Of a stretch of DNA of 64,000 nt, positions 50,112-58,788 are shown piece by piece. Numbering within the stretch: position 1 is the first letter of the stretch; each line of letters opens with the position of its first letter. Origin of the DNA: Nocardia acididurans. GTDB lineage: Bacteria > Actinomycetota > Actinomycetes > Mycobacteriales > Mycobacteriaceae. Both the position numbers and the translations under genes were made by a program. Below the pieces are notes generated by a model. It had not been told where the DNA came from and searched no databases. It worked only from the letters and a program-made list of their open reading frames with translations. The stretch spans positions 1 through 64,000 of the forward strand of contig NZ_JAERRJ010000006.1 of NCBI RefSeq assembly GCF_016741815.1, written 5' to 3'.

Positions 50112-50851
50112 TCGCCTGCGGCGGCGAGGAGTTCGCTCATCATGGTCGCCGTGGTGGCCGAGCGGTCGAAGTCGTAGCCCAGGTCGGTGGCGAAACCATC
50201 GAACAGATGCCAGACGGAGGTCGCGAGCAGCCGCGCGATCTCCTCGGTACCACGCGAGGCGGAATCCCTTGGCACGATGACATATTGGTTGATCACGCCC
50301 TCCACCAGCCCGATGATGCCGTACGACAGCGGGCGGAAGGGTTCGGAGTCGACGCCGAGGATCGTCGACACCGCGGTGAAGCGCTCCCATAGCGCCTCGG
50401 CCAGCCGCTGCCGCCCGACCGTCAGACCGGAATCCGGTGCGCTGTAACCGTGCAGCCGCCCGCCCTGTTCGAAGCGATACAGGTTGGGATGCTCGGCCGC
50501 CCATTCGACCACCGTGCGCAGGATGCCGAGCAGGGTCTCCTCGCCGGTCTTCTCCGGATCGAGCACCATCACCGATTCGAATTCCTCGAAGGACGTATCC
50601 ATGATGTACGCGCGGATGCGGGCATCCAGATCCTCGCGATTGTCGAACTGCCGGTAGACCACCGAGCGCGCCAGCCCGGCACGCTCGGCGATCTGCTGGA
50701 TGGAGATGTCCGCGCCGGGCTCGTTCTCCTCGAGCAGTTCCACGGCCGCCCGCAGGATCTGGGTCTGCCGGGCCGAATTGTGTTCACTCCACCGGCGTTC
50801 CCCGGACCGCTTGCGACGGCCACGCAGGTCGGGATGCCGGTGGTGATTCAC
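50078..50851 (-). CDS. TetR-family regulator in operon with a P450
   Basis: 257 residues from GTG 50851, 7 bp after the P450 gene. An Arg-rich head of 20 residues precedes the HTH (RQTQILRAAVELLEENEPGA; QIAERAGLARSVVYRQFDNR). The ligand domain is long and helical. It probably represses the promoter of the P450 gene, where a perfect inverted repeat is seen. Confidence 0.92.
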   Translation of the reverse strand: MNHHRHPDLRGRRKRSGERRWSEHNSARQTQILRAAVELLEENEPGADISIQQIAERAGLARSVVYRQFDNREDLDARIRAYIMDTSFEEFESVMVLDPEKTGEETLLGILRTVVEWAAEHPNLYRFEQGGRLHGYSAPDSGLTVGRQRLAEALWERFTAVSTILGVDSEPFRPLSYGIIGLVEGVINQYVIVPRDSASRGTEEIARLLATSVWHLFDGFATDLGYDFDRSATTATMMSELLAAAGDQLDRAGNRTT

Positions 50852-50858
50852 ACGCCGA

Positions 50859-52382
50859 CTATACGGCCCGGCCGACGGCGCGCGATTCCGGCAGAAAACG
50901 GGGGCGCATGAGCAGCGGGGCGTCCGGCCCGCCGGTGAAGGAGAACTGACGGCGCACCCGCTCGCCGGCCACGGCCTCGAACATCAGATGCTGGGCGAAG
51001 GTGGCGACCACCAGGGTGGCCTCCATACTCGCGAAACCCGAAGCGACGCACATGCGTTTGCCCGCGCCGAACGGCAGGTGCGCCCGCTTCTGTTCGCGCT
51101 GAACGATTTCCGGGAGGAAACGGCTCGGATCGAATTCCTCGGGCCGATCCCACACGCCGCGATGATGGTGCACGGAGTCGATCAAGATGGCGACCGTGGT
51201 GCCGGGTTCGATCCGATAACCGCCGATCTCGTCGTAATCCTTTGCGGTGCGGGCCAGTCCGATGACGGGCGGCAGCATGCGCATGGTTTCCGAGATGACC
51301 GCCTGCGTCCACTGCAGCCGGTCCAGGTCGGCGGCGGTGGCGGGACGGCCCTGCAGGACCGAGTCGACCTCGTCGTAGAGGCGGCGGCGCGCATCCGGAT
51401 TCTCGGCCAGCAGTTGCCAGACCCAGGTCAGAGCCGTTGCGGTGGTTTCCATTCCGGCGCCCATGAAGGTCATGAGCTCGTCGTGGATCTCCTGATCGCT
51501 GTAGCGGTAGCCGGTTTCGGGATCGGAGGCGTCCATGAGCAGGGCGAGCAGATTGTCCTTGCGGTCGATCCGGCCGGCGCGGTGGTCGGCGATCAGATCG
51601 TCCACCACCCGTTCCACGTGCACCAGATCGCGCATGGCCCGCGGGTAGAGCCCCCAGCCGAGAGTGCGCATGACACGAATCGCCCAGCGGGAGTTGGCCG
51701 CATCGCCGTCCTGGTCGCGGCGCGCGTGCAGCCAGACCGCGAAATTGTGCAGGGGATGGCTGGTATTGCTGAGGAAACCACGGCCGAAGAAACGCAGCAG
51801 CCGCGACAGCACCACCTCGGACATGGGGCCGGTGATATCGGTGCCGAACATGGTGCGGGCGGTGACATCCAGTGTCAGCCGGTTCATTTCGATGTTCACG
51901 TCCACGGTGCCGCCGTCGGCGGTGAGCCCATGGATGCGCCGCACGGCGTCCTGTGCCGCCTCGACCATGACCGGGGCGAAGCCGTCCACATTGCGCTTAC
52001 CGAAGATCGGTTGTACCAGGCGTCGATTGCGTTGCCACTGTTCGTCGTTCAGATCGGTGACCAGACCGCGGCCGAAAGCGACGGCGAGCATGTCGTATTC
52101 GGGGCTCTTCATGTAGTTGTTCTGGTTGCCCACCAGGACGTGGCGGGCCAGTTGCGGACTGCGCAGCACCACGAACTTCTTGAAGGGCAGCCGGGCGACG
52201 ATCACCTCGTCGGCGCCGGGCAGGCCGGTCAGGTACTCGAGGACGGTGTGGTCGCGTAGGCGCGGTAGCAGACCGAGCGTCATGCGGACGGATTCCGTCC
52301 AGGTCACGGGGGTGTTGTGCCAGCGAATGAAGGTGGGCGACCACTTCGCCGGGTGCAGGGTGGAATCGACTTCAGCGGCCAT
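50859..52382 (-). CDS. Cytochrome P450
   Basis: 507 residues from ATG 52382 (GAGGAG upstream; the ATG at 52415 is less likely). I-helix FMGAGMETTATALTW, E-x-x-R in SETMRMLPP, DPSRFLP, and the heme loop FGAGKRMCVASGFA with the cysteine ligand. No N-terminal membrane anchor is evident. The size and the R-x-L/P segments resemble CYP proteins that hydroxylate fatty or terpenoid substrates, but the substrate is unknown. A redox partner gene was not seen nearby. Confidence 0.93.
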   Translation of the reverse strand: MAAEVDSTLHPAKWSPTFIRWHNTPVTWTESVRMTLGLLPRLRDHTVLEYLTGLPGADEVIVARLPFKKFVVLRSPQLARHVLVGNQNNYMKSPEYDMLAVAFGRGLVTDLNDEQWQRNRRLVQPIFGKRNVDGFAPVMVEAAQDAVRRIHGLTADGGTVDVNIEMNRLTLDVTARTMFGTDITGPMSEVVLSRLLRFFGRGFLSNTSHPLHNFAVWLHARRDQDGDAANSRWAIRVMRTLGWGLYPRAMRDLVHVERVVDDLIADHRAGRIDRKDNLLALLMDASDPETGYRYSDQEIHDELMTFMGAGMETTATALTWVWQLLAENPDARRRLYDEVDSVLQGRPATAADLDRLQWTQAVISETMRMLPPVIGLARTAKDYDEIGGYRIEPGTTVAILIDSVHHHRGVWDRPEEFDPSRFLPEIVQREQKRAHLPFGAGKRMCVASGFASMEATLVVATFAQHLMFEAVAGERVRRQFSFTGGPDAPLLMRPRFLPESRAVGRAV

Positions 52383-52415
52383 AGCCCGCTCCTCGTCCAT
52401 CTCGACGTGCAGCAC

Positions 52416-52434
52416 ATGGGACGTGCTGTCCCAT
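52416..52434. promoter_or_regulatory. Operator-like inverted repeat before the P450 operon
   Basis: ATGGGAC and GTCCCAT form a perfect 7-bp inverted repeat with a 5-bp spacer, 34 bp upstream of ATG 52382. It is the expected target of the TetR protein encoded in the same operon. Confidence 0.6.
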
Positions 52435-52470
52435 TAAAGGTAATGAGACACCGTGACCCAGTCAATGGGC

Positions 52471-52507
52471 AAAAAAAGGCCGCTCACCTACCGGGAGGTG
52501 AGCGGCC
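52471..52507 (-). terminator. Intrinsic terminator with U-run after the metallophosphoesterase
   Basis: Read on the minus strand, a perfect 12-bp stem (52507-52496 with 52489-52478) and 6-nt loop is followed by seven T (52477-52471). It lies 12 bp after the stop of the gene at 52519-53640. Confidence 0.9.
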
Positions 52508-52518
52508 GTCCGCGCGTG

Positions 52519-53640
52519 TCAGGCCGTGCGCAGGGTCAGCACGGTGATCTCGCTCGGGGCGAAGACGCGCAGCTGCGGACCCCAGAATCCGGTGCCGCGA
52601 CTCGTGTACAGCTGGGTGTCGCCGTGCCGCGACAGGCCCGCGACCACCGGCTGCTCCAGGCGCACCAGATAGTGGAACGGCCAGATCTGGCCGCCGTGCG
52701 TATGACCCGAAATCTGCAGGGCCACACCGGCGGCCGAGGCATCGGCCACCTGACGCGGCTGATGGGCGAGCAGCACCACCGGCGCCCCGGGATCGGCTCC
52801 CGTCAATGCGGCTTTCAGGTCCGGGCCGTGGCCGGGCAGGCTCGTCCCGGTCGGATCGTTGATGCCCGCCATGATCAGCTTGTCGCCGCCCCGGGTCACC
52901 GTTTCGTGCCGGTTCAGCATGGGCTGCCAGCCCAGCGACGCCATATGGTCCACCCAGCCCTGCGCGTCACCGAAGTACTCGTGATTGCCGGTGATGTAGA
53001 AGCGGCCCAGCGGGGCCTCGACCTTGCCCAGCGGATCCACCTGCGCATGCCGCTTCGCCACCGAACCGTCCGCGAGATCGCCCGCGTGGCAGGCGATATC
53101 CGGGTTCAGCGCATTGACGACATCGACCACCCGCTCCGACCAGCGCAGCCGATCCAGCGCGGCGTAGTGGGTATCGGTGATGACCACCATCCGCAGTCCG
53201 TCGAGCGCCGCGCCGAGCCCTCGAATCGGCACCTCCAGCTCCCGCACCCGCGGAATCCGTCGCGCCTCGAAGATCCCGTAGGCCACCAGGACCGCGCTGA
53301 CCGCCAGCACCCCGGCGGCGACGATCCGCGACCGCGCCGGATCATCCACCCCGGCCGCCAGCAGGCCCAGCCCGGCGATGTTCCCGATCACCGACCAGGT
53401 GAACACCACCCACATCACGCCGAGCAGGGTGTCGCCCACAATCGACGCCGCATCCGACTGGGCGGGCCCGTGCCCGAGGAACATCGAGGCGGGCAGGGCC
53501 AGATACCCGAGCACGAACACCGCCGTCCCGGCCCAGAACGCCGCACCAGAACTGGTCGCACCGACCAGCGTCCACCACGGGAGCGCGAACAGCAGAGCGG
53601 GTATCGCCAGCATGAGGATGATGCGGGGGATGTATTTCAA
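52519..53640 (-). CDS. Membrane-anchored metallophosphoesterase (YkuE/YaeI type)
   Basis: 373 residues. About four N-terminal helices (IILMLAIPALLFALPWW; AAFWAGTAVFVLGYLALPAS; TLLGVMWVVFTWSVIGNIAG; IVAAGVLAVSAVLVAYGIF) are followed from about residue 145 by a calcineurin-like domain: ITDTHY, HAGDLADG, GNHEY, LLAHQP and SGHTHGGQ, giving a full two-metal site. Homologues cleave phosphodiesters or lipid pyrophosphates at the membrane. Ends in a strong intrinsic terminator. Confidence 0.93.
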   Translation of the reverse strand: MKYIPRIILMLAIPALLFALPWWTLVGATSSGAAFWAGTAVFVLGYLALPASMFLGHGPAQSDAASIVGDTLLGVMWVVFTWSVIGNIAGLGLLAAGVDDPARSRIVAAGVLAVSAVLVAYGIFEARRIPRVRELEVPIRGLGAALDGLRMVVITDTHYAALDRLRWSERVVDVVNALNPDIACHAGDLADGSVAKRHAQVDPLGKVEAPLGRFYITGNHEYFGDAQGWVDHMASLGWQPMLNRHETVTRGGDKLIMAGINDPTGTSLPGHGPDLKAALTGADPGAPVVLLAHQPRQVADASAAGVALQISGHTHGGQIWPFHYLVRLEQPVVAGLSRHGDTQLYTSRGTGFWGPQLRVFAPSEITVLTLRTA

Positions 53641-53741
53641 GGGATTCCTCGCGAGCGCAGCAGCGGCGAAAGGCCCCCCACCTGTCGCTTCGGTTGCCTA
53701 CGACCATACCGGCGCATACCCGAGACCGGCGGCCACCGCCA

Positions 53742-54359
53742 TTACGCCTCGCGCGAACGAATACGTGAGTTCTCGCGTTCGAGCTCGGCGATGCGGTCGC
53801 GCAGGGACTGCATCGCGTCGAGCACCTCTGCGCGCGGATACAGCTCGGGGATGTGCTGGCCGCAATTCCAGTCGAAGGCTTCGACCTCGATCAGGATGGC
53901 CCGCTCCAGCCGTGCTCGGTACTCCGGAACGGCAAGGGCGGCAATCAGTTCCGGATCCTCGCTCGCCTCCACCGCGCGGGCGCGGCCCAGGATCTTCAAC
54001 CGCGCCTTGGCGGCGTAGTCCATGAGGAACAGCGCCACCCGGTCGTCGTGGTCCAGATTGCCGCGGCTGATGTACTGCTTGTTCCCGCTGAAGTCGGCGA
54101 AACCCAGTGTGCGGGAGTCGATCACGTGCAGGAAGCCGCGCGGGCCGCCGCGATGCTGGATGTAGGGCCAGCCGGATTCGCCGACCGTCGCCAGGTAGAA
54201 GCTGTCGCGTTCGGCGATGAACCAGGCTTCCTGCTGCCCGATCTCGTCGGCCACTTCGGGAACCGCCGCCATTCGCTGGTAACTGCGCAGGCTGCCGTGC
54301 GTGTTCTGGTGCGCGCGGACGGTGTCGGTGAACGCGATCTGCGCATAGTGCCCGGTCAT
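53742..54359 (-). CDS. Pyridoxamine 5'-phosphate oxidase-like flavin protein
   Basis: 205 residues. PNPOx-like split barrel from about residue 35: EAWFIAERDSFYLATVGESG, PYIQHRGGPRGFLHVID, FADFSGNKQYISRGNL and DDRVALFLMDYAAKARLKIL. The C-terminus has a short coiled segment (SLRDRIAELERENSRIRS). Such proteins bind FMN or F420 and reduce or oxidise small molecules; the substrate is unknown. Single gene. Confidence 0.9.
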   Translation of the reverse strand: MTGHYAQIAFTDTVRAHQNTHGSLRSYQRMAAVPEVADEIGQQEAWFIAERDSFYLATVGESGWPYIQHRGGPRGFLHVIDSRTLGFADFSGNKQYISRGNLDHDDRVALFLMDYAAKARLKILGRARAVEASEDPELIAALAVPEYRARLERAILIEVEAFDWNCGQHIPELYPRAEVLDAMQSLRDRIAELERENSRIRSREA

Positions 54360-54448
54360 GTGCGTCCTCTTCGAATATCGATCTAACCTATTTAATGGAT
54401 TTGAACAGTTAGAACCTGTGGGTTGATTCCCGGTGATCCGCGATTCCG

Positions 54449-54478
54449 CTAGAGTGCTGCTCTAGAGCAGTACTCTAG
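54449..54478. promoter_or_regulatory. 30-bp palindrome before the crotonase-tetR operon
   Basis: Centred on TCTAGA at 54461-54466, with only one mismatched base pair in 15. It lies 15 bp before the ATG at 54493 and is the likely operator of the TetR protein at 55186. Confidence 0.7.
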
Positions 54479-54492
54479 AGTGGAGCGGAACC

Positions 54493-55176
54493 ATGACCGA
54501 CCTCGTGCGATACGACCTGACAGCCGGAACAGCCACCCTCACGATGGACGACGGCAAAGCCAACGTGATGACTCCGGCGATGCTGGCCGCCCTCACCGAC
54601 GCGCTCGACCGCGCCGAGCGGGAAGCCGAGGTCGTTGTTCTCACCGGCCGCCCGCGCATGTTCTCCGGCGGCTACGACCTCGCGATGTTCCAGGGACCGC
54701 TCGATGAGGTGGCGCGCACGCTGACAGCGGGCGGTGAACTGGTGCACCGGCTGCTGAGCTTTCCGCTGCCTGTGGTGGCCGCCTGCACCGGGCACGCCAT
54801 CGCACAGGGCGCGTTCCTCCTGCTGGCCGCCGATGTACGACTAGGTGTCGCAGGCGATTTCAGACTCGGCCTGAACGAGGTGGCCATCGGCCTGACCATT
54901 CCGCATTACGGCGTCGAAGTAGCCCGGCATCGTCTCACCGCACCGGGTTTCGACCGCGCCGCCAACACCGGCCGCCTCTTCGCCCCGGAGGAGGCACAGC
55001 GCCTGGGCTTCCTCGACATCGTCGTGCCCGCCGCCGATTTCGACGCCGCCGTCACCGCCGAAGTCGAGTCCCTTTCTCGCATAGTGCGATCCGCGCACGC
55101 CGCGACCAAACTCCGGGTCCGCGCCTGCGCCCTGGCGGCCATCCGCGCCGCCGTCGACACCGAATTCGTCGGATAA
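54493..55176 (+). CDS. Enoyl-CoA hydratase/isomerase family protein
   Basis: 227 residues of the crotonase fold. The first oxyanion element is MFSGGYDL, the second GHAIAQGAFLLLAADVRL, and NEVAIGLTIPHYG holds the first catalytic glutamate position. The second usual glutamate is less clear. Acts on acyl-CoA esters (hydration, isomerisation or hydrolysis); the exact reaction is not predictable. Followed after 9 bp by a TetR gene in the same operon, behind a shared palindromic operator. Confidence 0.92.
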   Translation: MTDLVRYDLTAGTATLTMDDGKANVMTPAMLAALTDALDRAEREAEVVVLTGRPRMFSGGYDLAMFQGPLDEVARTLTAGGELVHRLLSFPLPVVAACTGHAIAQGAFLLLAADVRLGVAGDFRLGLNEVAIGLTIPHYGVEVARHRLTAPGFDRAANTGRLFAPEEAQRLGFLDIVVPAADFDAAVTAEVESLSRIVRSAHAATKLRVRACALAAIRAAVDTEFVG

Positions 55177-55185
55177 CCTGGCGCG

Positions 55186-55833
55186 ATGGCCGAATCGACC
55201 CGCGACCGGATCCTGGCGGAAGCCACCAGCCAACTGCTGACCAAGGGCTATCCCGCCTTCACCGTGGCCGCGGTCCGCGACGCCCTGGGTTTGTCCAGCG
55301 GCAGCATGTTCCACGCCTTCCCCTCCAAACCCGCACTGGCCGCGGCGGTCTACGTCACCGGTATGCGCGACTATCAGCGGGCTGCCGTCGCGGGCCTGGC
55401 CACCTCGGATCCCGAAGACGCGGTCCGCGCCTTCATCGCCGCCCACCTGGCCTGGGTCGAAGACCACCGCGACCTCGCCCGCTTCCTGTTCGCCACCCAG
55501 CCCCCGGAGCTCGCCGCCCACGCCGAACCCGAACTGGCCCAGCACAATCGCGAGTTCTACGCCGCCCTGACCGCTTGCTACCGCGCGCTGCCGGTCGCCG
55601 GCGCGCTGGGTTCGGGCACCTCGGACCCCGGCGGCTATCCGGCGATCCACGCCGTAGCGCTCGGCCCCGCACAGGAGTACTGCCGGCAATGGGTCAGGGG
55701 CACGGTCGATACCCCGCCTCGCACCCTCGTCCCGGCTCTGCAGCAGGCCGCCATCGCCGGACTCCGCGCCCTCGGAGGTCAGCCCGGCATCCTTCTGTCA
55801 GGGTCGGTCGAACACCTGCCCGGCGCTGAGTAG
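55186..55833 (+). CDS. TetR-family regulator of the crotonase operon
   Basis: 215 residues. HTH: RDRILAEATSQLLTKGYPAF and VRDALGLSSGSMFHAFPSKP. Translationally close to the crotonase gene (9 bp). The operon is headed by a 30-bp palindrome, so it is likely self-repressing with an acyl-CoA-type inducer. Its 3' end overlaps the convergent NUDIX gene by 36 bp. Confidence 0.93.
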   Translation: MAESTRDRILAEATSQLLTKGYPAFTVAAVRDALGLSSGSMFHAFPSKPALAAAVYVTGMRDYQRAAVAGLATSDPEDAVRAFIAAHLAWVEDHRDLARFLFATQPPELAAHAEPELAQHNREFYAALTACYRALPVAGALGSGTSDPGGYPAIHAVALGPAQEYCRQWVRGTVDTPPRTLVPALQQAAIAGLRALGGQPGILLSGSVEHLPGAE

Positions 55834-56484
55834 GAGCTCGTCGGTCGGCCTCTGGTAGAAGGGAATCGGGCCGTCGGTAACGCGCGCGGTCCGGCCGGTC
55901 GGCGCACCGGAGCGGTACAACCAGATGAAGCCCAGGGGGCCGAGATCGACGGTTCTGGGGCGGAACGGTTCGTCCGAATGCACGCCGGAATCCGCTCCGG
56001 CCGTGTCGGCCAGGTAGATCGGCTGGGCGCGCAAACGAGGCCAGGCATCGCGAAAATCCGGATGCAACCGAAGGTTCGGCACTTCGTCCTCCGGAATCCA
56101 GCGCAGCGCAAGGGTTTCCCGGTCCCGCCTGGTCGGCAGCGGGGCCGGGGTGTCGGCGACGACCGTGGTGTAGGTCCACCCGCCGAGCGCGGTGGTGGAG
56201 ATCCGCTCACCCCGCACCCGCACCCGCCGAGCATCGACCCCCGCCTCTTCTCGAGCCTCCCGCAGCGCGGCCTCCGCCGCGGTCTCGTGGCTGTCGCACG
56301 CGCCGCCGGGAATGGTCCAGGTCCGCCGCGTCGCCGCGCGGCCCTGCCCACGAAGCTGGAGAAGTACCGCGGTGCGGCCGGATTCGTCCAGGGGAGTACG
56401 CAGCAACAACCCCGCCGCGCCGTAGCGCCCCCAGTGCCGGACGCCATCGAGGTCGCGAAACCACCCATCGCCGTCACCCCGCAT
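55798..56484 (-). CDS. NUDIX hydrolase
   Basis: 228 residues from ATG 56484 (AAAGGG upstream). The NUDIX box fits G-x5-E-x7-R-E-x2-E-E-x-G: it runs GGACDSHETAAEAALREARE and EAG. The front half starts RHWGRYGAAGLLLRTPLDES, as in hydrolases of nucleoside diphosphate derivatives. The C-terminal 90 residues (after ETLALRWIPEDEV) are an extension without known domain. Substrate unknown. Confidence 0.92.
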   Translation of the reverse strand: MRGDGDGWFRDLDGVRHWGRYGAAGLLLRTPLDESGRTAVLLQLRGQGRAATRRTWTIPGGACDSHETAAEAALREAREEAGVDARRVRVRGERISTTALGGWTYTTVVADTPAPLPTRRDRETLALRWIPEDEVPNLRLHPDFRDAWPRLRAQPIYLADTAGADSGVHSDEPFRPRTVDLGPLGFIWLYRSGAPTGRTARVTDGPIPFYQRPTDELLLSAGQVFDRP

Positions 56485-56735
56485 CGCCGACCCTTTCCCG
56501 ATCACCCGGCCCCGGATCCACCATGGCACGCCCACCGCACTCGCGCCCGTCGGCGGCGATCAACGGCGGCGAAGGCCACGGCAGCCACCCGGCCGGTGCC
56601 TGGCCGGTCCGGGCTCGCGTGCCGCATCGCCGCTCCTACCTGGAACAACGCGGCCACGAACCGGTCGGCTGGAGGTGCACTGGGCGCAGCCCGTCACGCA
56701 TCCCATTGCCGGGAACCGGCGAGGGACGTCGGAGG
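56485..56735. other. Gene-free stretch between NUDIX and SLOG genes
   Basis: About 250 bp. Open frames here are Arg/Pro/Gly-rich shadows. No repeat or clear stem-loop was seen. Confidence 0.4.
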
Positions 56736-57353
56736 TCAGGGGCGCTGCGTGCCGGGCGGCCAGATCACTGTGACGCGCATGCCGCGGGCGCGAGCCGCGC
56801 CGACCACGTCGGCGGTGCCGCCGTAGCCGCGGGCCGGTTTGCCATCCCAGACCGCGAGGAGTTCGTCGGCCGAGTCGAGCATGCGGAGGGATCCCGCCTG
56901 GTGCGCATCCGAATCCGACTTGTCACGGTCGAGTTCGACGACTTCGGCCGCTGCGGCTACCAGGTGGTCGTAGGTGGGGTGATGTGTCACGGGGAGGCTT
57001 TCGCGGTAGGTGCGGGCGGGGACCACCGCCGTCAGGTGGCCGCCGTGGTCCAGGATCGCCTGGGCGAAAAGCGAATCCGGGCCGTCGGCGAGGCAGCTCA
57101 CGCCATGGAGGTCCAGCGCGCCGGGATCGCTGTGGTGGCCGGGCGTCTCCTCGGAGGTAAAGCCCTCGGCGCGTTGACGTCTCCGATGTTCGCGCGAGTC
57201 CACGGGGTGGTCGGGCCGACGGAGGCGGTCGGCTCGGGGCTTGTGCGGGAGCGGGTTCAGTCGCGCGGTGATGATGTCGCGGATGGCCGCGTCGATGGCG
57301 GTGAGGGTGTCGGGGGTCAGGCCGCGGTGGCCGGTGATGGCGAGGCGCGTCAT
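56736..57353 (-). CDS. SLOG-like nucleotide-binding protein
   Basis: 205 residues. The start LAITGHRGLTPDTL and the later GVSCLADGPDSLFAQAILDH, ELLAVWDGKPARGYGGTADV and MRVTVIWPPG are typical of small SLOG/Rossmannoid proteins next to HTH-TPR regulators. Between the first helix and the G-V-S-C-L-A-D-G block there is an insertion of about 40 Arg/Pro/His-rich residues (roughly 34-77) not expected in the family. SLOG domains bind nucleotides, possibly as signals. Starts inside the stop of the upstream regulator gene (ATGA). Confidence 0.85.
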   Translation of the reverse strand: MTRLAITGHRGLTPDTLTAIDAAIRDIITARLNPLPHKPRADRLRRPDHPVDSREHRRRQRAEGFTSEETPGHHSDPGALDLHGVSCLADGPDSLFAQAILDHGGHLTAVVPARTYRESLPVTHHPTYDHLVAAAAEVVELDRDKSDSDAHQAGSLRMLDSADELLAVWDGKPARGYGGTADVVGAARARGMRVTVIWPPGTQRP

Positions 57354-58597
57354 TGCTCATCTCGTCCGTAGAGGGTGGCGAGCGCGTCGTCGAGGGCTCG
57401 CGCCTCTATGGTGTGCACGGGCAGGGCGGCGCGGAAAGACCTGGCGGTGCGGGTTATTCGTTCGCTGTGGTAGGTGAGGCCGACGGCGACGGCTTCGGCC
57501 GCCAGGGCACAGCCGCCTTCGATGTCGCCGCTGCGGGCCAGAACCTGGGCGTGTTCGACTTTGGCCAGGGCGCGGGGCTTTTCGGCGATGACGGCGGTGG
57601 CGGCCAGTTCGAAAGCCGAACGGGCGGCGCGGTTGTCGCCCAGGCGGGCCAGGGCGCTGGCCTGGTAGCGGGCGGCCTTGGCGGCGTCGAAGGCGAAGAC
57701 CCAGGGCCACTGGGGTTCTCCGCGTTGGCGTTCCACGAGGCGTTCGGCGCGGCGCAGGGCCGCCAGCGAGCTGGTGCGGTCGCCGGTGGCGGCGTAGGCG
57801 ACGGCGAGCAGGGAGGACATCCACGCGCCCGCACTGTCGGGGGTGTCGCGGCCCAGCTGCAGGGCGGCGGTGCGCAGCAGGGCGAGACCCGCACGGCCGT
57901 CGCCCATTTCGACGGCGTAGTGGCCGAGGCTCGCGGTCATGTAGGACACCAGCAGCGGGTGGTGGGTGCGTTCGGCGTGCCGGATGGCTTCGATGTAGCG
58001 CCTCCGGGCCGCGGCATCGTCACCCCGATCCGCCGCCAACCAGGCTGCCAGCCCGGCGATTTCGGACAGCACGCGGAAGCCGCTGGAAGTTCGCAGCCGA
58101 TCCCGCACCACGCCCGCCACCAGATTCAGGTGCGCGTCCACCACCGGCGCCAGCCGATCCGACGGCACCGACGACTCCATACGCCGATAGTTCGCGGTCG
58201 GCCCCGCCATGGTCTCGATGAGCGCGGATTCGGTTGGCGCGGAGTTGGCCAATACCGCGCCCGTGCTCACCACGAGCGCGCTGGAGAGGAACTGTTTGCG
58301 GTTCACGCTCTCGTCATCCGCGGCCCGGCGCGGGGCCGCGAAGCCCAGCTCGATATCGGTCGCCACATTCAGCACCGCGCGCAGTGCGGCGCGGTAATGC
58401 TTTCTGGGCCATGTCGTCTCGCCTCGCTCCCACTTGCCGATATGCCGTTCGTCGACGGCGCCCCGCTTGCTGGTGGCTCGGAGAACGTGGTCGTTGACGG
58501 CGTCCGCCAACTCCCGGCGAGTCATCGATTGGCCGGGGGAGCCGGGCGACTCCATGCGCAACCGAGCCTCGATGAGCAGATCGTTGCGGTCGGTCAC
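57350..58597 (-). CDS. HTH regulator with TPR-type repeats
   Basis: 415 residues from GTG 58597. The N-terminal domain has RRELADAVNDHVLRATSKRG and HIGKWERGETTWP, a Cro/CI-like HTH. Residue about 95 on is a twin-arginine-free helical array with TPR character (LSEIAGLAAWLAADRGDDAA; TAALQLGRDTPDSAGAWMSS; AARYQASALARLGDNRAARS). Such proteins sense a ligand through the repeats. It forms a coupled operon with the SLOG gene (4-bp overlap) and is divergent from the small gene at 58789, a recurrent three-gene arrangement. Confidence 0.9.
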   Translation of the reverse strand: MTDRNDLLIEARLRMESPGSPGQSMTRRELADAVNDHVLRATSKRGAVDERHIGKWERGETTWPRKHYRAALRAVLNVATDIELGFAAPRRAADDESVNRKQFLSSALVVSTGAVLANSAPTESALIETMAGPTANYRRMESSVPSDRLAPVVDAHLNLVAGVVRDRLRTSSGFRVLSEIAGLAAWLAADRGDDAAARRRYIEAIRHAERTHHPLLVSYMTASLGHYAVEMGDGRAGLALLRTAALQLGRDTPDSAGAWMSSLLAVAYAATGDRTSSLAALRRAERLVERQRGEPQWPWVFAFDAAKAARYQASALARLGDNRAARSAFELAATAVIAEKPRALAKVEHAQVLARSGDIEGGCALAAEAVAVGLTYHSERITRTARSFRAALPVHTIEARALDDALATLYGRDEQ

Positions 58598-58788
58598 GGC
58601 ATGTGGCCTCTCTGCTGGACCTACCCCGAGGATAGGTCTTCTGCGGATTTGCCGTGCCGTCACGACCCTTGTTTGCCCAATACTTTCCCCATCACACACC
58701 GTCGATCACACGGGCACGCCCGACGTAGGTTGAAGCCAGCACCCGGCGCCGGGCGCACTCCACACGAAGCCTTCCTCGAGGGATAGCC

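Noticed and set aside
48657..50504. 615-aa minus-strand frame spanning tetR and fabH
   Set aside because: Covers the tetR-fabH gap and operators, and the FabH motifs are on the other strand.
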